From: Methylomonas sp. 11b
GTDB lineage: Bacteria; Pseudomonadota; Gammaproteobacteria; Methylococcales; Methylomonadaceae
Direction: 5' to 3'
DNA length: 64,000 bases
Assembly (NCBI RefSeq): GCF_000515215.1
Contig: NZ_KI911557.1
Coordinates: 3,901,741-3,965,740 of the forward strand
The first letter of the stretch is position 1. Every line of letters starts with the position of its first letter. The notes below the pieces were generated by a model. It was not told the origin of the DNA. It saw nothing but the letters and a program-made list of their open reading frames with translations, and did no database searches. Shown here piece after piece: positions 47,606 to 56,495 of the stretch. A program made the position numbers and the translations under genes.

Positions 47606-48183
47606 GATTTTCTCCCTGGCGCTAAGTCCGAAGGTTATAGTTTTTATTCTGGCCCACCTGACGGAATTTTAGAAAATCCTACTAAGCTATCCATGTCGGT
47701 GAAAGTCAGTTTCGATAACGGCACTTAAATGAATATCGTGTTTAGTGTTGTCGATATTGACTGCTGACCTCTGAAGCAATAGGGCAATCTTGATTGTGCT
47801 TTACGCCTGTAAAGCCATTTTCAGGGCCGTAGACCCAAGATCCACGCTGGTAGGCCAACTTTGATAACGGAACAGTCAATATCGCCGAGCCGCCAGTTTA
47901 AACCAATCCAAAAATCTAGCAATTCTAAATTTGCTAACGGCTTTAACGGGTTGTCATCAGTCCCAGTTAAGTTGTGAGCCGAAAAACGATTAGCGGGGCG
48001 GTGTGGGAGCAGCTTTCAAATCCGAGATATTAAGCCACGATAAAATATGCTTCGCCTATACTAAAAAGCCAATTGGATTTGTGATCCGCCGCCGGTTTGC
48101 GGGCTTTTGGTTCGGACAAGAACGACTGAACTAGGTATGCTGGCTAACTGGCGTCTGAGGTTAGGCGGACACAATTTTCCTTG
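47606..48183. other. Long intergenic region with a 12-bp inverted repeat
   Basis: About 578 bp between divergent genes, with no supported frame. Perfect inverted arms CGATATTGACTG (47752-47763) and CAGTCAATATCG (47873-47884) enclose about 109 bp. A motif GATAACGG followed by C/A and AC occurs at about 47714 and 47862. This could be a decayed miniature element. Promoters for both flanking genes must also lie here. Confidence 0.5.
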
Positions 48184-49470
48184 ATGCCGTTTTTGCGGCT
48201 GTTTTTCAAATTTTTGGATTTCCACAAATCCCCCGATTGGATTCGTATGGCAGATAAAGAGGATGGAATACTCAGAATTCATGTATATGAACTGAGAGTT
48301 GGTATGTGCGTAAGCCGTTTGGAAGCGCCGACGGCAGATTCACCTTTTTTATTGGATAGAATTGTTATTGAAAGCCATGCGGATATTCAGGCCATTCAGG
48401 CGATTTGTGATTATGTCTATATCGATGTCAAATACCAAAAATCCTTCTCCGGCGCGATTCCAACCAGAAACACTGAAGCGCGTAAACATCTGAGTTTTGC
48501 GCGATCTTTTAACCAAACCGCCAATACCTTTCAACGCACCGGTAATTTAATTAAAACGGTGATGGACGATATTCGTTTCGGTAATCAATTTAGTGTCAGT
48601 GCGGTTAAACAAGCTGTTTCCGAGTGTGTCGATAAAGTATTGGAAAACCCCGATACCATGCTATTACTGACACAGATTAAAGATCAGGATCAATATACCG
48701 CGCAACATAGTATGAATGTGTGCATATTGTCGATTCTGCTAGGGCGTGAGTTAAATTTATCAGTGGAAGAACTGAATAAATTAGGTTTTTGCGGCTTGAT
48801 GCACGATGTCGGCAAAATGAAAATACCTTTAGAGATACTCAATAAACCAGGCTCTTTAGAAGACTATGAGATGGATATAATGCGTAAACACACGCTATAC
48901 GGACGCAATGTGTTAATGTCGGCCCGTAATGTCTATCCCGGTGCGGTCGACGTTGCCTACGATCATCATGAACATTTGGCCGGCACCGGTTATCCGAGAG
49001 GTTTGAACAAAACGACCTTATCGATATTTACCAAGCTGGTAGCGGTGGTCGATACCTACGATGCCATCACCAGCGACCGGGTGTATCAGCGCGGTAAGCC
49101 GCATCTTATGGCGTTGGGGATTTTGGTAAAAGGGATGGGGCAGCAATTTGAAGCTAATTATGTTACGCAGTTTATTAACTGTATTGGCTTTTATCCGCAA
49201 GGTAATTTAGTCGAATTAAGCAGCGGCGAAATTGGCTTAATCGTCGAGCAAAATAAAGCCGATAGGCTAAAGCCAAAAATATTACTGATTCAAGATGGTA
49301 ATAAAAATCCTATTGAAGAGAAGATACTCGATCTATCCTTGAATATTGCCGATGCAAGCGGTAAGCGCTATGGAGTCAAACAGGTGATAAGGCCGCAGGA
49401 TTGCGGTGTCGATTTAGCCAAATATTATCAAGACGGCAAATTTACGAAAGAATATGCGGTAGTTGGCTAA
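48184..49470 (+). CDS. HD-GYP family protein with DUF3391 and altered GYP motif
   Basis: The product has about 428 residues from ATG 48184; a TTG one codon upstream and an ATG at 48247 (MADKEDG) are alternatives. It is a paralogue of the HD-GYP protein at 33412: DUF3391 (VYELRVGMCVSRLEAPTADS), HD core (QYTAQHSMNVC, GLMHDVGKMKIP) and a C-terminal domain (YPQGNLVELSSGEIGLIVEQ). The GYP motif reads HHEHLAGTGYPRG, so the usual Asp before Gly is Ala (GCC). The metal-site His and Asp residues remain. Catalysis may persist but partner binding may differ. The DNA is more A+T rich than around it. Confidence 0.88.
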   Translation: MPFLRLFFKFLDFHKSPDWIRMADKEDGILRIHVYELRVGMCVSRLEAPTADSPFLLDRIVIESHADIQAIQAICDYVYIDVKYQKSFSGAIPTRNTEARKHLSFARSFNQTANTFQRTGNLIKTVMDDIRFGNQFSVSAVKQAVSECVDKVLENPDTMLLLTQIKDQDQYTAQHSMNVCILSILLGRELNLSVEELNKLGFCGLMHDVGKMKIPLEILNKPGSLEDYEMDIMRKHTLYGRNVLMSARNVYPGAVDVAYDHHEHLAGTGYPRGLNKTTLSIFTKLVAVVDTYDAITSDRVYQRGKPHLMALGILVKGMGQQFEANYVTQFINCIGFYPQGNLVELSSGEIGLIVEQNKADRLKPKILLIQDGNKNPIEEKILDLSLNIADASGKRYGVKQVIRPQDCGVDLAKYYQDGKFTKEYAVVG

Positions 49471-49516
49471 GGTTTTAGTTCTGTAAATAACATGCCTTGG
49501 ATATTATTTTTTCAAC

Positions 49517-50035
49517 ATGGTTAAAAAAATTAATATTAACCAGCTCAGAAAAGGCATGTTTGTTTGCGGCACTGATCGGAAATGGATAGATACACCTTTC
49601 TTTCGAACCAAATTTCTGATTTCATCTGATAAACAAATTAATACTTTAAAAGAGTATTGCCAAACCGTTTCTATCGATACCGGCAAAGGTATCGATGTGG
49701 AAAAGCCCGCTGAAACCGACATAATCGATTCCGGCGGTTCTGCGGCTACGGAGATGCGCAGCCGCGCCAAGGAAAATGATTCTGCTTACCCTGTTAATTG
49801 CATCGTCGAATTGCAGACTGATGAACTAGCTATAGTGGTCAAGGAAAATTCACAATTTCCCCAGCGTCCATTATTAAAGGTGATCACCAATCCGCAGAAA
49901 CAATTGCTGTTCCAAGAACGCCTGCTTGATCTGGCCGATGAGCAGCAAAACCAGATCAACATAGTCAGAGTGTTGGCTAGTGATGAACCGATTATCGAGC
50001 TACTGAAAATGTTTGTCGAACTGGAAAAAACTTAG
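49517..50035 (+). CDS. Shortened HD-GYP paralogue lacking the catalytic core
   Basis: The product has 172 residues. Residues 1-60 are a DUF3391 domain (INQLRKGMFVCGTDRKWIDT, FLISSDKQINTLKEYCQTVS). Residues about 95-165 match the C-terminal domain of the two HD-GYP proteins in this window (YPVNCIVELQTDELAIVVKE, KQLLFQERLLDLADEQ). The whole HD-GYP core of ~200 residues between them is missing, and a short linker joins the two ends in frame. It starts 46 bp after its paralogue. It could be a regulator or decoy that pairs with the full-length protein. Confidence 0.8.
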   Translation: MVKKININQLRKGMFVCGTDRKWIDTPFFRTKFLISSDKQINTLKEYCQTVSIDTGKGIDVEKPAETDIIDSGGSAATEMRSRAKENDSAYPVNCIVELQTDELAIVVKENSQFPQRPLLKVITNPQKQLLFQERLLDLADEQQNQINIVRVLASDEPIIELLKMFVELEKT

Positions 50036-50047
50036 GCAGCCAATCAC

Positions 50048-51058
50048 TCAGGCGAGTTGTTGGGTCTTGCCGAATAGTTCATTACTCAGGGCAATGACGG
50101 CGCGAGGATCGATTTCGGCAATGGAGAAATCGTTTTTATCGAGTTTGAATGGATTGACCTGTGAAGGCGACTTCAACGCTTTATTGATGTCGGTTTGGTA
50201 AATCCGGCTGACCGGCGTTGGTCCGAACAAGGTAATCGACGGCCGATTCAAACCCCAAGCCATGTGGGTGGGCCCGGTATCGTTACCGATCACTAAGTCG
50301 GCTTTGGCCAGCGCCGCTTTCAAATCATTGAGGCTCAATTGCGGTAATACCCGTGCCAGGCTGCGTTCGGCCAGCCACTGCGCCATCCAGTGTTCCTTCT
50401 CGTTGCCCCAACTGATCAGAAAATTAGCTTCCAGGCCGAAGATGACCTGTAGAAATTTTTCTAAAGGGTAGTTACGGCTGGGCCAAGTAGAGCCAATGAC
50501 CAGAATGATGTTGGGCTGACCGGCTGGAAAATACTTATCCAACGCGGTTTGCGGCGGCTGAAAAAACAAAAACGGTTGCTTTGCCTGGATTTGCTCAGTT
50601 GTCACATTCAGACCCAGCGGCTGGGTCAGTACGGCGACATTTCGATCAATGGTATTGGCGTCGTAAGGGTACGCGACATGCCGGCTGTAAAAAAAAGCCG
50701 CCCATTTTTCCCGGATCGAATCCTGATCGAAACCCACGCAATTGGCCGACAGCAAACGCGCGACCACTGCGGACTTAATCAAACCTTGCGCATCCAGAAC
50801 TAAGTCGTAGCCCTGCTCGGCATAAGCGCGTATTTTGCTTAGCTCGGCAAAGACGCGCCATTTGTCGGTTTTCAAGGCTTTTAAATTTACACCTAAAATA
50901 TTATCCAGATGTGGATTGTCGGCCAGCACGCCGGCGAAGCGTTCCTCGACGATCCAGTCGATTTGTGCCAGCGGCAATGCGGCTTTGATGAATTGCAAGG
51001 CTGCCATCGCATGCACGATGTCGCCCAAGGCTGACAGCTTGACGATGGCAATTTTCAT
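50048..51058 (-). CDS. waaC: Lipopolysaccharide heptosyltransferase I
   Basis: The protein has 336 residues of the GT9 family. Motifs are KIAIVKLSALGDIVHAMAAL at the N-terminus, IDWIVEERFAGVLADNPHLD and the C-terminal donor site ADLVIGNDTGPTHMAWGLN, with SITLFGPTPVSRIYQT. WaaC adds the first heptose to Kdo of lipid A core at the inner face of the inner membrane. It is three bases downstream of waaF. Confidence 0.93.
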   Translation of the reverse strand: MKIAIVKLSALGDIVHAMAALQFIKAALPLAQIDWIVEERFAGVLADNPHLDNILGVNLKALKTDKWRVFAELSKIRAYAEQGYDLVLDAQGLIKSAVVARLLSANCVGFDQDSIREKWAAFFYSRHVAYPYDANTIDRNVAVLTQPLGLNVTTEQIQAKQPFLFFQPPQTALDKYFPAGQPNIILVIGSTWPSRNYPLEKFLQVIFGLEANFLISWGNEKEHWMAQWLAERSLARVLPQLSLNDLKAALAKADLVIGNDTGPTHMAWGLNRPSITLFGPTPVSRIYQTDINKALKSPSQVNPFKLDKNDFSIAEIDPRAVIALSNELFGKTQQLA

Positions 51059-51061
51059 CGC

Positions 51062-52141
51062 TTAGGCGTCCAATGCCGCCAGTACCTGTTCCGGCCGGAT
51101 TTCCGTCAAGCAGCGAGTATGGCCTAACGGACACTCACGCTTAAAGCACGGCGAACACTCTAGGTGTAAATCCAGAATCTCCGCCTTGGGATGCAGCGGC
51201 GGGGTAAAGCCGGGGTCGGAAGAGCCATAAACCGCGATCAGTTTTTTATCCAGTGCGGCCGCGACGTGCATCAGACCCGAATCGTTACTGACGACGGCGT
51301 CAGCCAAGGACAGCAAGTCCACCGCATCGGCCAGCGAGGTAATGCCGGCGAAGTTGCGGCAAACGCCGCCCGATAAGTCATTGATTTGCTCGGCGACTGC
51401 TTTGTCTTTTTCCGATCCGAACAACCAGACTTGCCAGCCTTGTTCTTCCTTTTGCCGGGCGACGGCGGCGTAATGTTCGGCTGGCCAGCGCTTTGCGGGG
51501 CCAAACTCCGCTCCTGGACATAGCGCTAGGATTTTGCTGACGATAGGGCGTAATTCCTCCGAACCCTCAAGCTGGGCGCTGGGGTGGGGGATTTCGATTA
51601 AATCCGCACCGGTAATCTCGAATTTTTTGCAGACGTTTAATTGTTGCTCGGTCGTGATAGTCAACCTCGGAAATTCGTAAGTTGGCGGCTGAGGCGCTTC
51701 GTTCGGCAAGCCCAGTGCGACGAAGCGCTGCACGGTCATGGTCAGCGCTGATTTATCTAGCGTGCGAACATCGTTCAACAGGCCGCGGCGTAGTTCGCCG
51801 ATATAACCGGTCCGTTTAGCAATGTGCGCAAAAAACGGAATCAGCGCTGACTTCCAGGAGTTGGGCAGTACAATCGCCTGATCGTAACGCTGACTTTGCA
51901 ATTCCCGGCCTATGCGGATACGCCCGCGCAAATCAAATTGCCCGTGGCCCAGCGGCATCGTCAGACCTTTATGCACTTCCGGCATGCGCTCCAATAGAGG
52001 CAAGGACCAAGCCGGGGCCAGCACATCAATGAGACAAGCGGGATGTTGTTGCTTAAGGGTGATGAACAGGCTTTGCGCCATCACCATGTCGCCGACCCAG
52101 GACGGGCCGACGACCAGGATTTTATAAGCTTGCTCCGCCAC
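51062..52141 (-). CDS. waaF: Lipopolysaccharide heptosyltransferase II
   Basis: The product has 359 residues of GT9. Start motif KILVVGPSWVGDMVMAQSLF and donor-site motif ADAVVSNDSGLMHVAAALDK are typical of WaaF, as is the late SDPGFTPPLHPKA and the Cys-rich ECSPCFKRECPLGHTRCL. It adds the second heptose to the core. It lies directly between ilvE and waaC. Confidence 0.95.
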   Translation of the reverse strand: MAEQAYKILVVGPSWVGDMVMAQSLFITLKQQHPACLIDVLAPAWSLPLLERMPEVHKGLTMPLGHGQFDLRGRIRIGRELQSQRYDQAIVLPNSWKSALIPFFAHIAKRTGYIGELRRGLLNDVRTLDKSALTMTVQRFVALGLPNEAPQPPTYEFPRLTITTEQQLNVCKKFEITGADLIEIPHPSAQLEGSEELRPIVSKILALCPGAEFGPAKRWPAEHYAAVARQKEEQGWQVWLFGSEKDKAVAEQINDLSGGVCRNFAGITSLADAVDLLSLADAVVSNDSGLMHVAAALDKKLIAVYGSSDPGFTPPLHPKAEILDLHLECSPCFKRECPLGHTRCLTEIRPEQVLAALDA

Positions 52142-53068
52142 TTAAGAAACGAGCGTCAGCCATTCCTTATGGTCGGCACGACGGCCTTGGACGTAGTCGA
52201 AATACAAGGCTTGCAGCTTTTCGGTGATCGGGCCGCGGCTGCCGGCGCCGATGTCGCGGTTGTCGTATTGGCGAATTGGCGTTACTTCGGCGGCGGAACC
52301 GGTGAAGAAGGCTTCGTCGGCGACATAGACTTCGTCACGGGTGATGCGTTTTTCGATCACTTCGTAGCCTTGTTCGCGAGCGATGGTGATCAAGGTATCG
52401 CGGGTGATACCTTCCAAAGCCGATGTCGTTTCCGGGGTGTAGATTTTGCCGTTACGGACGATGAACAAGTTCTCGCCGCTGCCTTCCGCGCAAAAACCTT
52501 CGTGGTCCAGCAACAAAGCTTCGTCATAGCCGGTGGACAAGGCTTCCTGCAAGGCCAGGATCGAATTGATGTAATTGCCGTTTGCTTTGGCTTTGCACAT
52601 CGTGCTGTTGACGTGGTTACGGGTATAGGACGAGGTACGGATGCGGATGCCTTTTTCCATGTTTTCCGCGCCCAGATACGCGCCCCAGGTCCACGCGGCG
52701 ACCATCACGTGTACTTTCAGATTGTCGGCGCGCAGGCCCATGCCTTCGGAGCCGAAAAACACCATGCTGCGGATGTAGGCGCTGTCCAGATTGTTTTTGG
52801 CAACCGCGTCGCGATGCGCCTGGTTAATCTCTTCTTTAGAGAACGGCATTTTCATGTTCATGATATGCGCGGAACGAAACAAGCGATCAGTGTGCTCGGC
52901 CAGCTTGAAAATCGCGGTGCCGGCATCAGTTTTATACGCGCGTAAGCCCTCAAAGACGCCGCAGCCGTAATGCAGGGTATGAGTTAATACGTGGACTTTT
53001 GCATCGCGCCAATCAACCCATTTTCCGTCTAGCCAAATCAACCCGTCTCTATCATCCATCGTTGCCAT
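52142..53068 (-). CDS. ilvE: Branched-chain amino acid aminotransferase
   Basis: The product has 308 residues, a fold-type IV PLP enzyme. Visible are DRDGLIWLDGKWVDWRDAKV at the start, YGCGVFEGLRAYKTD, the PLP Lys region TMCKAKANGNYINSILALQE and GSGENLFIVRNGKIYTP. It makes or degrades Leu, Ile and Val by transamination with glutamate. The gene is first in the ilvE-waaF-waaC group, an order found in several gammaproteobacteria. Confidence 0.95.
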   Translation of the reverse strand: MATMDDRDGLIWLDGKWVDWRDAKVHVLTHTLHYGCGVFEGLRAYKTDAGTAIFKLAEHTDRLFRSAHIMNMKMPFSKEEINQAHRDAVAKNNLDSAYIRSMVFFGSEGMGLRADNLKVHVMVAAWTWGAYLGAENMEKGIRIRTSSYTRNHVNSTMCKAKANGNYINSILALQEALSTGYDEALLLDHEGFCAEGSGENLFIVRNGKIYTPETTSALEGITRDTLITIAREQGYEVIEKRITRDEVYVADEAFFTGSAAEVTPIRQYDNRDIGAGSRGPITEKLQALYFDYVQGRRADHKEWLTLVS

Positions 53069-53428
53069 TATCTGAACCTGTTTTGTTTAGTGATTATTGC
53101 TGCGCCGCGTCGGCTTAAAAGTGACGGAAATTGTACTATAAAGCGCCCCCCGGCAATACCGGCTGCGCAGAAGTCCTAAATTTGGCGAGGGAATGAGTTT
53201 GGCAGCCTCAAGATGCGTTGTGTGTACGGGTGAAATAATTCACTGGTTCCTCGTGGCATAGGCTACCGACGGCAAGTGCTGTTTGCGATAAATTAAACTC
53301 AGCGTCAATTTTTAGAAGTTGCCTAAGCTTGGAAAAATCTTACGGGTATGATTTTTAAAGGCTTTTGTTAGTTGGCGTCAATTATGCTCAAGATTTATTA
53401 GTCAAATCGGCAGATTCGGGAGAGCGTC
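53069..53428. other. Intergenic region upstream of ilvE
   Basis: About 360 bp between divergent genes, A+T rich in its right half (AAATTAAACTCAGCGTC). No leader peptide rich in branched-chain codons and no attenuator-like hairpin pair stands out. The promoters of ilvE and the small ORF must lie here. Confidence 0.35.
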
Positions 53429-53638
53429 ATGAAAACAAGCAATGAAGTCAACGAAATCAGCACGCTGCGTATCGTGTTTATCGAAACGTTAAGTCGGCAG
53501 TTTATCGCCATTACCGGTTGCGGTATTTATGTGTACCTCAATCCGCTTACTATTAACGAATTGTTCAATCGCTATTTAAGCAGCAGCGTACCCATCAATG
53601 TGTTTGCCAGGCAATGCGTCAGAAATATAGTGGCTTAA
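53429..53638 (+). CDS. Small orphan protein, unknown
   Basis: The frame gives 69 residues (MKTSNEVNEISTLRIVFIET ... YVYLNPLTINELFNRYLSSS). GGGAGAG lies six bases before the ATG, which supports translation. The composition is not that of a membrane protein. A 7-bp hairpin (53656-53673, GGACGAC/GTCGTCC) follows the stop by about 18 bases. I recognise no family. Confidence 0.5.
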   Translation: MKTSNEVNEISTLRIVFIETLSRQFIAITGCGIYVYLNPLTINELFNRYLSSSVPINVFARQCVRNIVA

Positions 53639-53700
53639 AGTTGCGCAGCCGACCCGGACGACTAGAGTCGTCCAGGACGTCTCTTGAGCAAATAGCGTTG

Positions 53701-55086
53701 TCAGGCTTTGGCAAAGCGCCGGCGTGAGCCGAAGAGTACCGCCAACAACACAAACGCCAACGCCGCTTGTCCGGCAATCAAGCTTTGACAAGCCGCCGGA
53801 TTTGCCGGATGCGCAAATGCAAAGCGTGGTTGATCGTGACTGTGCTCATCGCTCCAAGCGCTATCGGTCATGATCTTCGGTACGAAATAGTCGCGCCATT
53901 GATCTTCAAAGTGATTGACCGCCTGAATATACTCAGCATAGCGCGGCGCATCGATGCCGGCCAGCCTATCCGCCATTTGCACAGCTGCCAGCGCCGGCGA
54001 CAGCCAAGACCACGCTTCCAAAAACTCGAATTGCGCTTGGCGGGCGCTGTCGAAGCGGTACATCACCGGTCTGATCTGTTGATCCAGAACCAAGCCGGCA
54101 GGCAAACCGGCGATTTCGCGCGGTAACTCTTTGCCTGTTTGCGGCATCGTCAGGTCGGGATGATTGCTATACCACTGCGCCAGCAGCGCTTGGCGTTGTT
54201 GATTGTTTTGCTCCTGGAACTGGCGGATGGCGATGATGCTCGCCAGCCGGGAAGGCATCTGCGCATGTTGGTCGGCTGCCCAGGTCAGCAAGGCCGGGCC
54301 GGCAAAGGTCAGTATCAACCAGACGCCAAGCATGCCGATGGCCGCCGCCCCTGAGGAGAAGGGCAGCAGCAGAAACAGGCCGGCGATGCCAAACCACACC
54401 AGTGTGTATATGCCTGTGAACACCAGCCAATAAGCCAGTGTATCCGCGCTAAATTCGGGATCGAGCCATAGCGCCAACAGCGAACTGCTGAAAACTACCA
54501 GTACTACCACGCTGTACCGCACGCTCAGCGCTGCACACACCAAGCGCCAGGGTGCCGACATTTGTGTGCAGACCAGTCGCCAGACTCCACTCTCTCGGTC
54601 CTCCTGCACCAAGCCGTAGCTCAAGGCAATCACCATTAACGGCGTCAGTAGCGCGAACACGGTGGCAAAATCCAGCATACCCAACTCATGCAGCATTGGG
54701 TTGAACAACTGATCGCTGTTACGACCGTCGGTGTGGCGGCTGCGGGTGGAGATTTTGATGCCGGTACTTAAAAAGTCCAGTTGCCGTACGCTCAAGGCCA
54801 AACCGCTCAGGGCCGGCAGCCGCAAAGGCGGCGCGGCGGCGCTGGCGGAGAAGGCATTGGCTTTGGGCGTGTGATCCGCCGCTTTCGGGGCGTCATGCAT
54901 CTCCGCTTGATTAGACATAGCGTTGACGGTCTGCGGCGCTGCCGTGCCGTGTTGACGGAATTCGCGCGCAGCCAAACCCGACCAGACTGCGCTACCCAGC
55001 ATCACGAGCAGAAATAACCCTGTCACCCACAGGTTTAAGGTGTTGCGTTTAAAACGCAGCCATTCGATGGCGATTAATGGCATCAT
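53701..55086 (-). CDS. ABC-2 type permease (DUF3526-like), second
   Basis: With the start at ATG 55086 the protein has 461 residues. A first helix (LNLWVTGLFLLVMLGSAVWS), a large extracytoplasmic part, and five more helices near 170-290 and at the end (AGQAALAFVLLAVLFGSRR) fit the DUF3526 ABC-2 permease plan. MLDFATVFALLTPLMVIALS and LVQEDRESGVWRLVCTQ are typical. Its start overlaps the stop of the first permease. The C-terminal helix flanks a DUF3526-like periplasmic domain. Confidence 0.83.
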   Translation of the reverse strand: MMPLIAIEWLRFKRNTLNLWVTGLFLLVMLGSAVWSGLAAREFRQHGTAAPQTVNAMSNQAEMHDAPKAADHTPKANAFSASAAAPPLRLPALSGLALSVRQLDFLSTGIKISTRSRHTDGRNSDQLFNPMLHELGMLDFATVFALLTPLMVIALSYGLVQEDRESGVWRLVCTQMSAPWRLVCAALSVRYSVVVLVVFSSSLLALWLDPEFSADTLAYWLVFTGIYTLVWFGIAGLFLLLPFSSGAAAIGMLGVWLILTFAGPALLTWAADQHAQMPSRLASIIAIRQFQEQNNQQRQALLAQWYSNHPDLTMPQTGKELPREIAGLPAGLVLDQQIRPVMYRFDSARQAQFEFLEAWSWLSPALAAVQMADRLAGIDAPRYAEYIQAVNHFEDQWRDYFVPKIMTDSAWSDEHSHDQPRFAFAHPANPAACQSLIAGQAALAFVLLAVLFGSRRRFAKA

Positions 55087-56495
55087 GGCACCAGCCTCCG
55101 TGCGGAAAGGCCTAATAAGCCCACCGATAAGCCCAGCCACAGCAATAACACCCATAGATCCAACTGTGCGGCCTGTAAGGCGAAACCGATGTCCGGTGCT
55201 TGATAACTAAAATCCGCGACGCTACGCCAATCGGTCTCGGCACCGGTGGCCTTGCGCTCCGTGCCACGGCTGCGTTCGCGGTCCCAGTCTTCGGTCAGAT
55301 TGATAAAATAGTGACGATATTGCTCGGCGGCGTCCTCGAAATGCCGTTGATGGGTTAAATCCGTACCGGCCAAGGTCATGGATAAAGACCGTAGCGCCAG
55401 GCTGGGGCCCAGCCAGGAAGCCAGATGGCTCAAGTGTTGTTGTTTAATAAAATTGTCGCGTAAGGCGTCGAAATGCAGGGTGTGAACCTTAACGGAATAG
55501 GCGTCGTTATGCTGACGACTTAAGGATACGAAACCGACCGGCAAATCTTCTTTGCGAGACACGCCGTACTGAGCCAACACTTGCGCCTCGAAGGCCTTGG
55601 CACGCTGCTCATGATCGCCGTCGTGTTCCAAACCATGATCGATATCGTCCTTAATTTCCCTCCAAAATTCGCTGGCGCTGGGATTGGGCGCTAGCAATTC
55701 CGCGCTTACCGCCCCCAGGCGCGGGGCGATAAATACGCTGGCCAGCCAAAAGCCCAGCAGGCAAAACAAGGTGGTGCGGCTGGTGTTGAAAGATGCGGAA
55801 GCGGCGATGGCGACTGCGGCGAAGACGCCGTAGTACAGATTCAACAGCAGCATCAAAACCAGCAGGCGCAGCACGTCGTCCAGCGTAAATGCGAAGTGGC
55901 CCAGTAGTATCACGGCGGCTACCAACAGCGCCGGTGCCAAGACCAGGGCAAACGCGCTCAGCAAGCCCAGCAATTTGCCGAACAACAACTGCCCGGCATG
56001 TACGCCCAAGCTATGCAACATTCGCAACGTGCCGGATTCGCGTTCCTGGCTGATCGAGTTAAAAGTCAATGCCACAATCAATAGCGGCAATAGCGCGGTC
56101 AACACAAAGCTGGTTGTGGCTTGACCGAAGCGGCCGGCTAACACTTGGTCCGCTGCCGGGCTGAACCGGGTCAGATTGCGCTTATGCGGCTCCAACCATA
56201 AAGACTGGCCGATATAAGGTCGCAAACCCGGATCCAGGGCCGCCACCGGCGTGTCTTGCTTAAACACGTAGATGCCGTAATGCGCGGCAGAGTGCGGGTT
56301 TTTCACACTCTGAGTATTCCACTGTTCTTTGGCGGTGCTGCCGACGCTGTGTTTTTCCGCGCGCAATTGCTGCAATTCGTAGGCTGATGCCAGGAAAAAG
56401 CCAACAAACAATAGCAATAGCGCTACGCCCAAAGTCAGCAAGCGGCCGTCGCGCAGTGTGGCGAGAAATTCTTTGCGGATGATGGTCTTGATCAT
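55083..56495 (-). CDS. ABC-2 type permease (DUF3526-like), first
   Basis: From ATG 56495 the protein has 470 residues, beginning MIKTIIRKEFLATLRDGRLL, a good family start. A much longer frame to 56906 runs over the ATPase gene and is a shadow. Helices lie near 22-38, 165-185, 205-235, 245-270 and at the C-terminus (LWVLLLWLGLSVGLLGLSAR). The motif FNSISQERESGTLRMLHSLG is typical. It probably pairs with the second permease as a heterodimer. The exported substrate is unknown. Confidence 0.85.
   Translation of the reverse strand: MIKTIIRKEFLATLRDGRLLTLGVALLLLFVGFFLASAYELQQLRAEKHSVGSTAKEQWNTQSVKNPHSAAHYGIYVFKQDTPVAALDPGLRPYIGQSLWLEPHKRNLTRFSPAADQVLAGRFGQATTSFVLTALLPLLIVALTFNSISQERESGTLRMLHSLGVHAGQLLFGKLLGLLSAFALVLAPALLVAAVILLGHFAFTLDDVLRLLVLMLLLNLYYGVFAAVAIAASASFNTSRTTLFCLLGFWLASVFIAPRLGAVSAELLAPNPSASEFWREIKDDIDHGLEHDGDHEQRAKAFEAQVLAQYGVSRKEDLPVGFVSLSRQHNDAYSVKVHTLHFDALRDNFIKQQHLSHLASWLGPSLALRSLSMTLAGTDLTHQRHFEDAAEQYRHYFINLTEDWDRERSRGTERKATGAETDWRSVADFSYQAPDIGFALQAAQLDLWVLLLWLGLSVGLLGLSARRLVP

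Noticed and set aside
52043..52945. 300-residue plus-strand frame opposite ilvE
   Set aside because: Antisense shadow of ilvE; no motif, no ribosome site.
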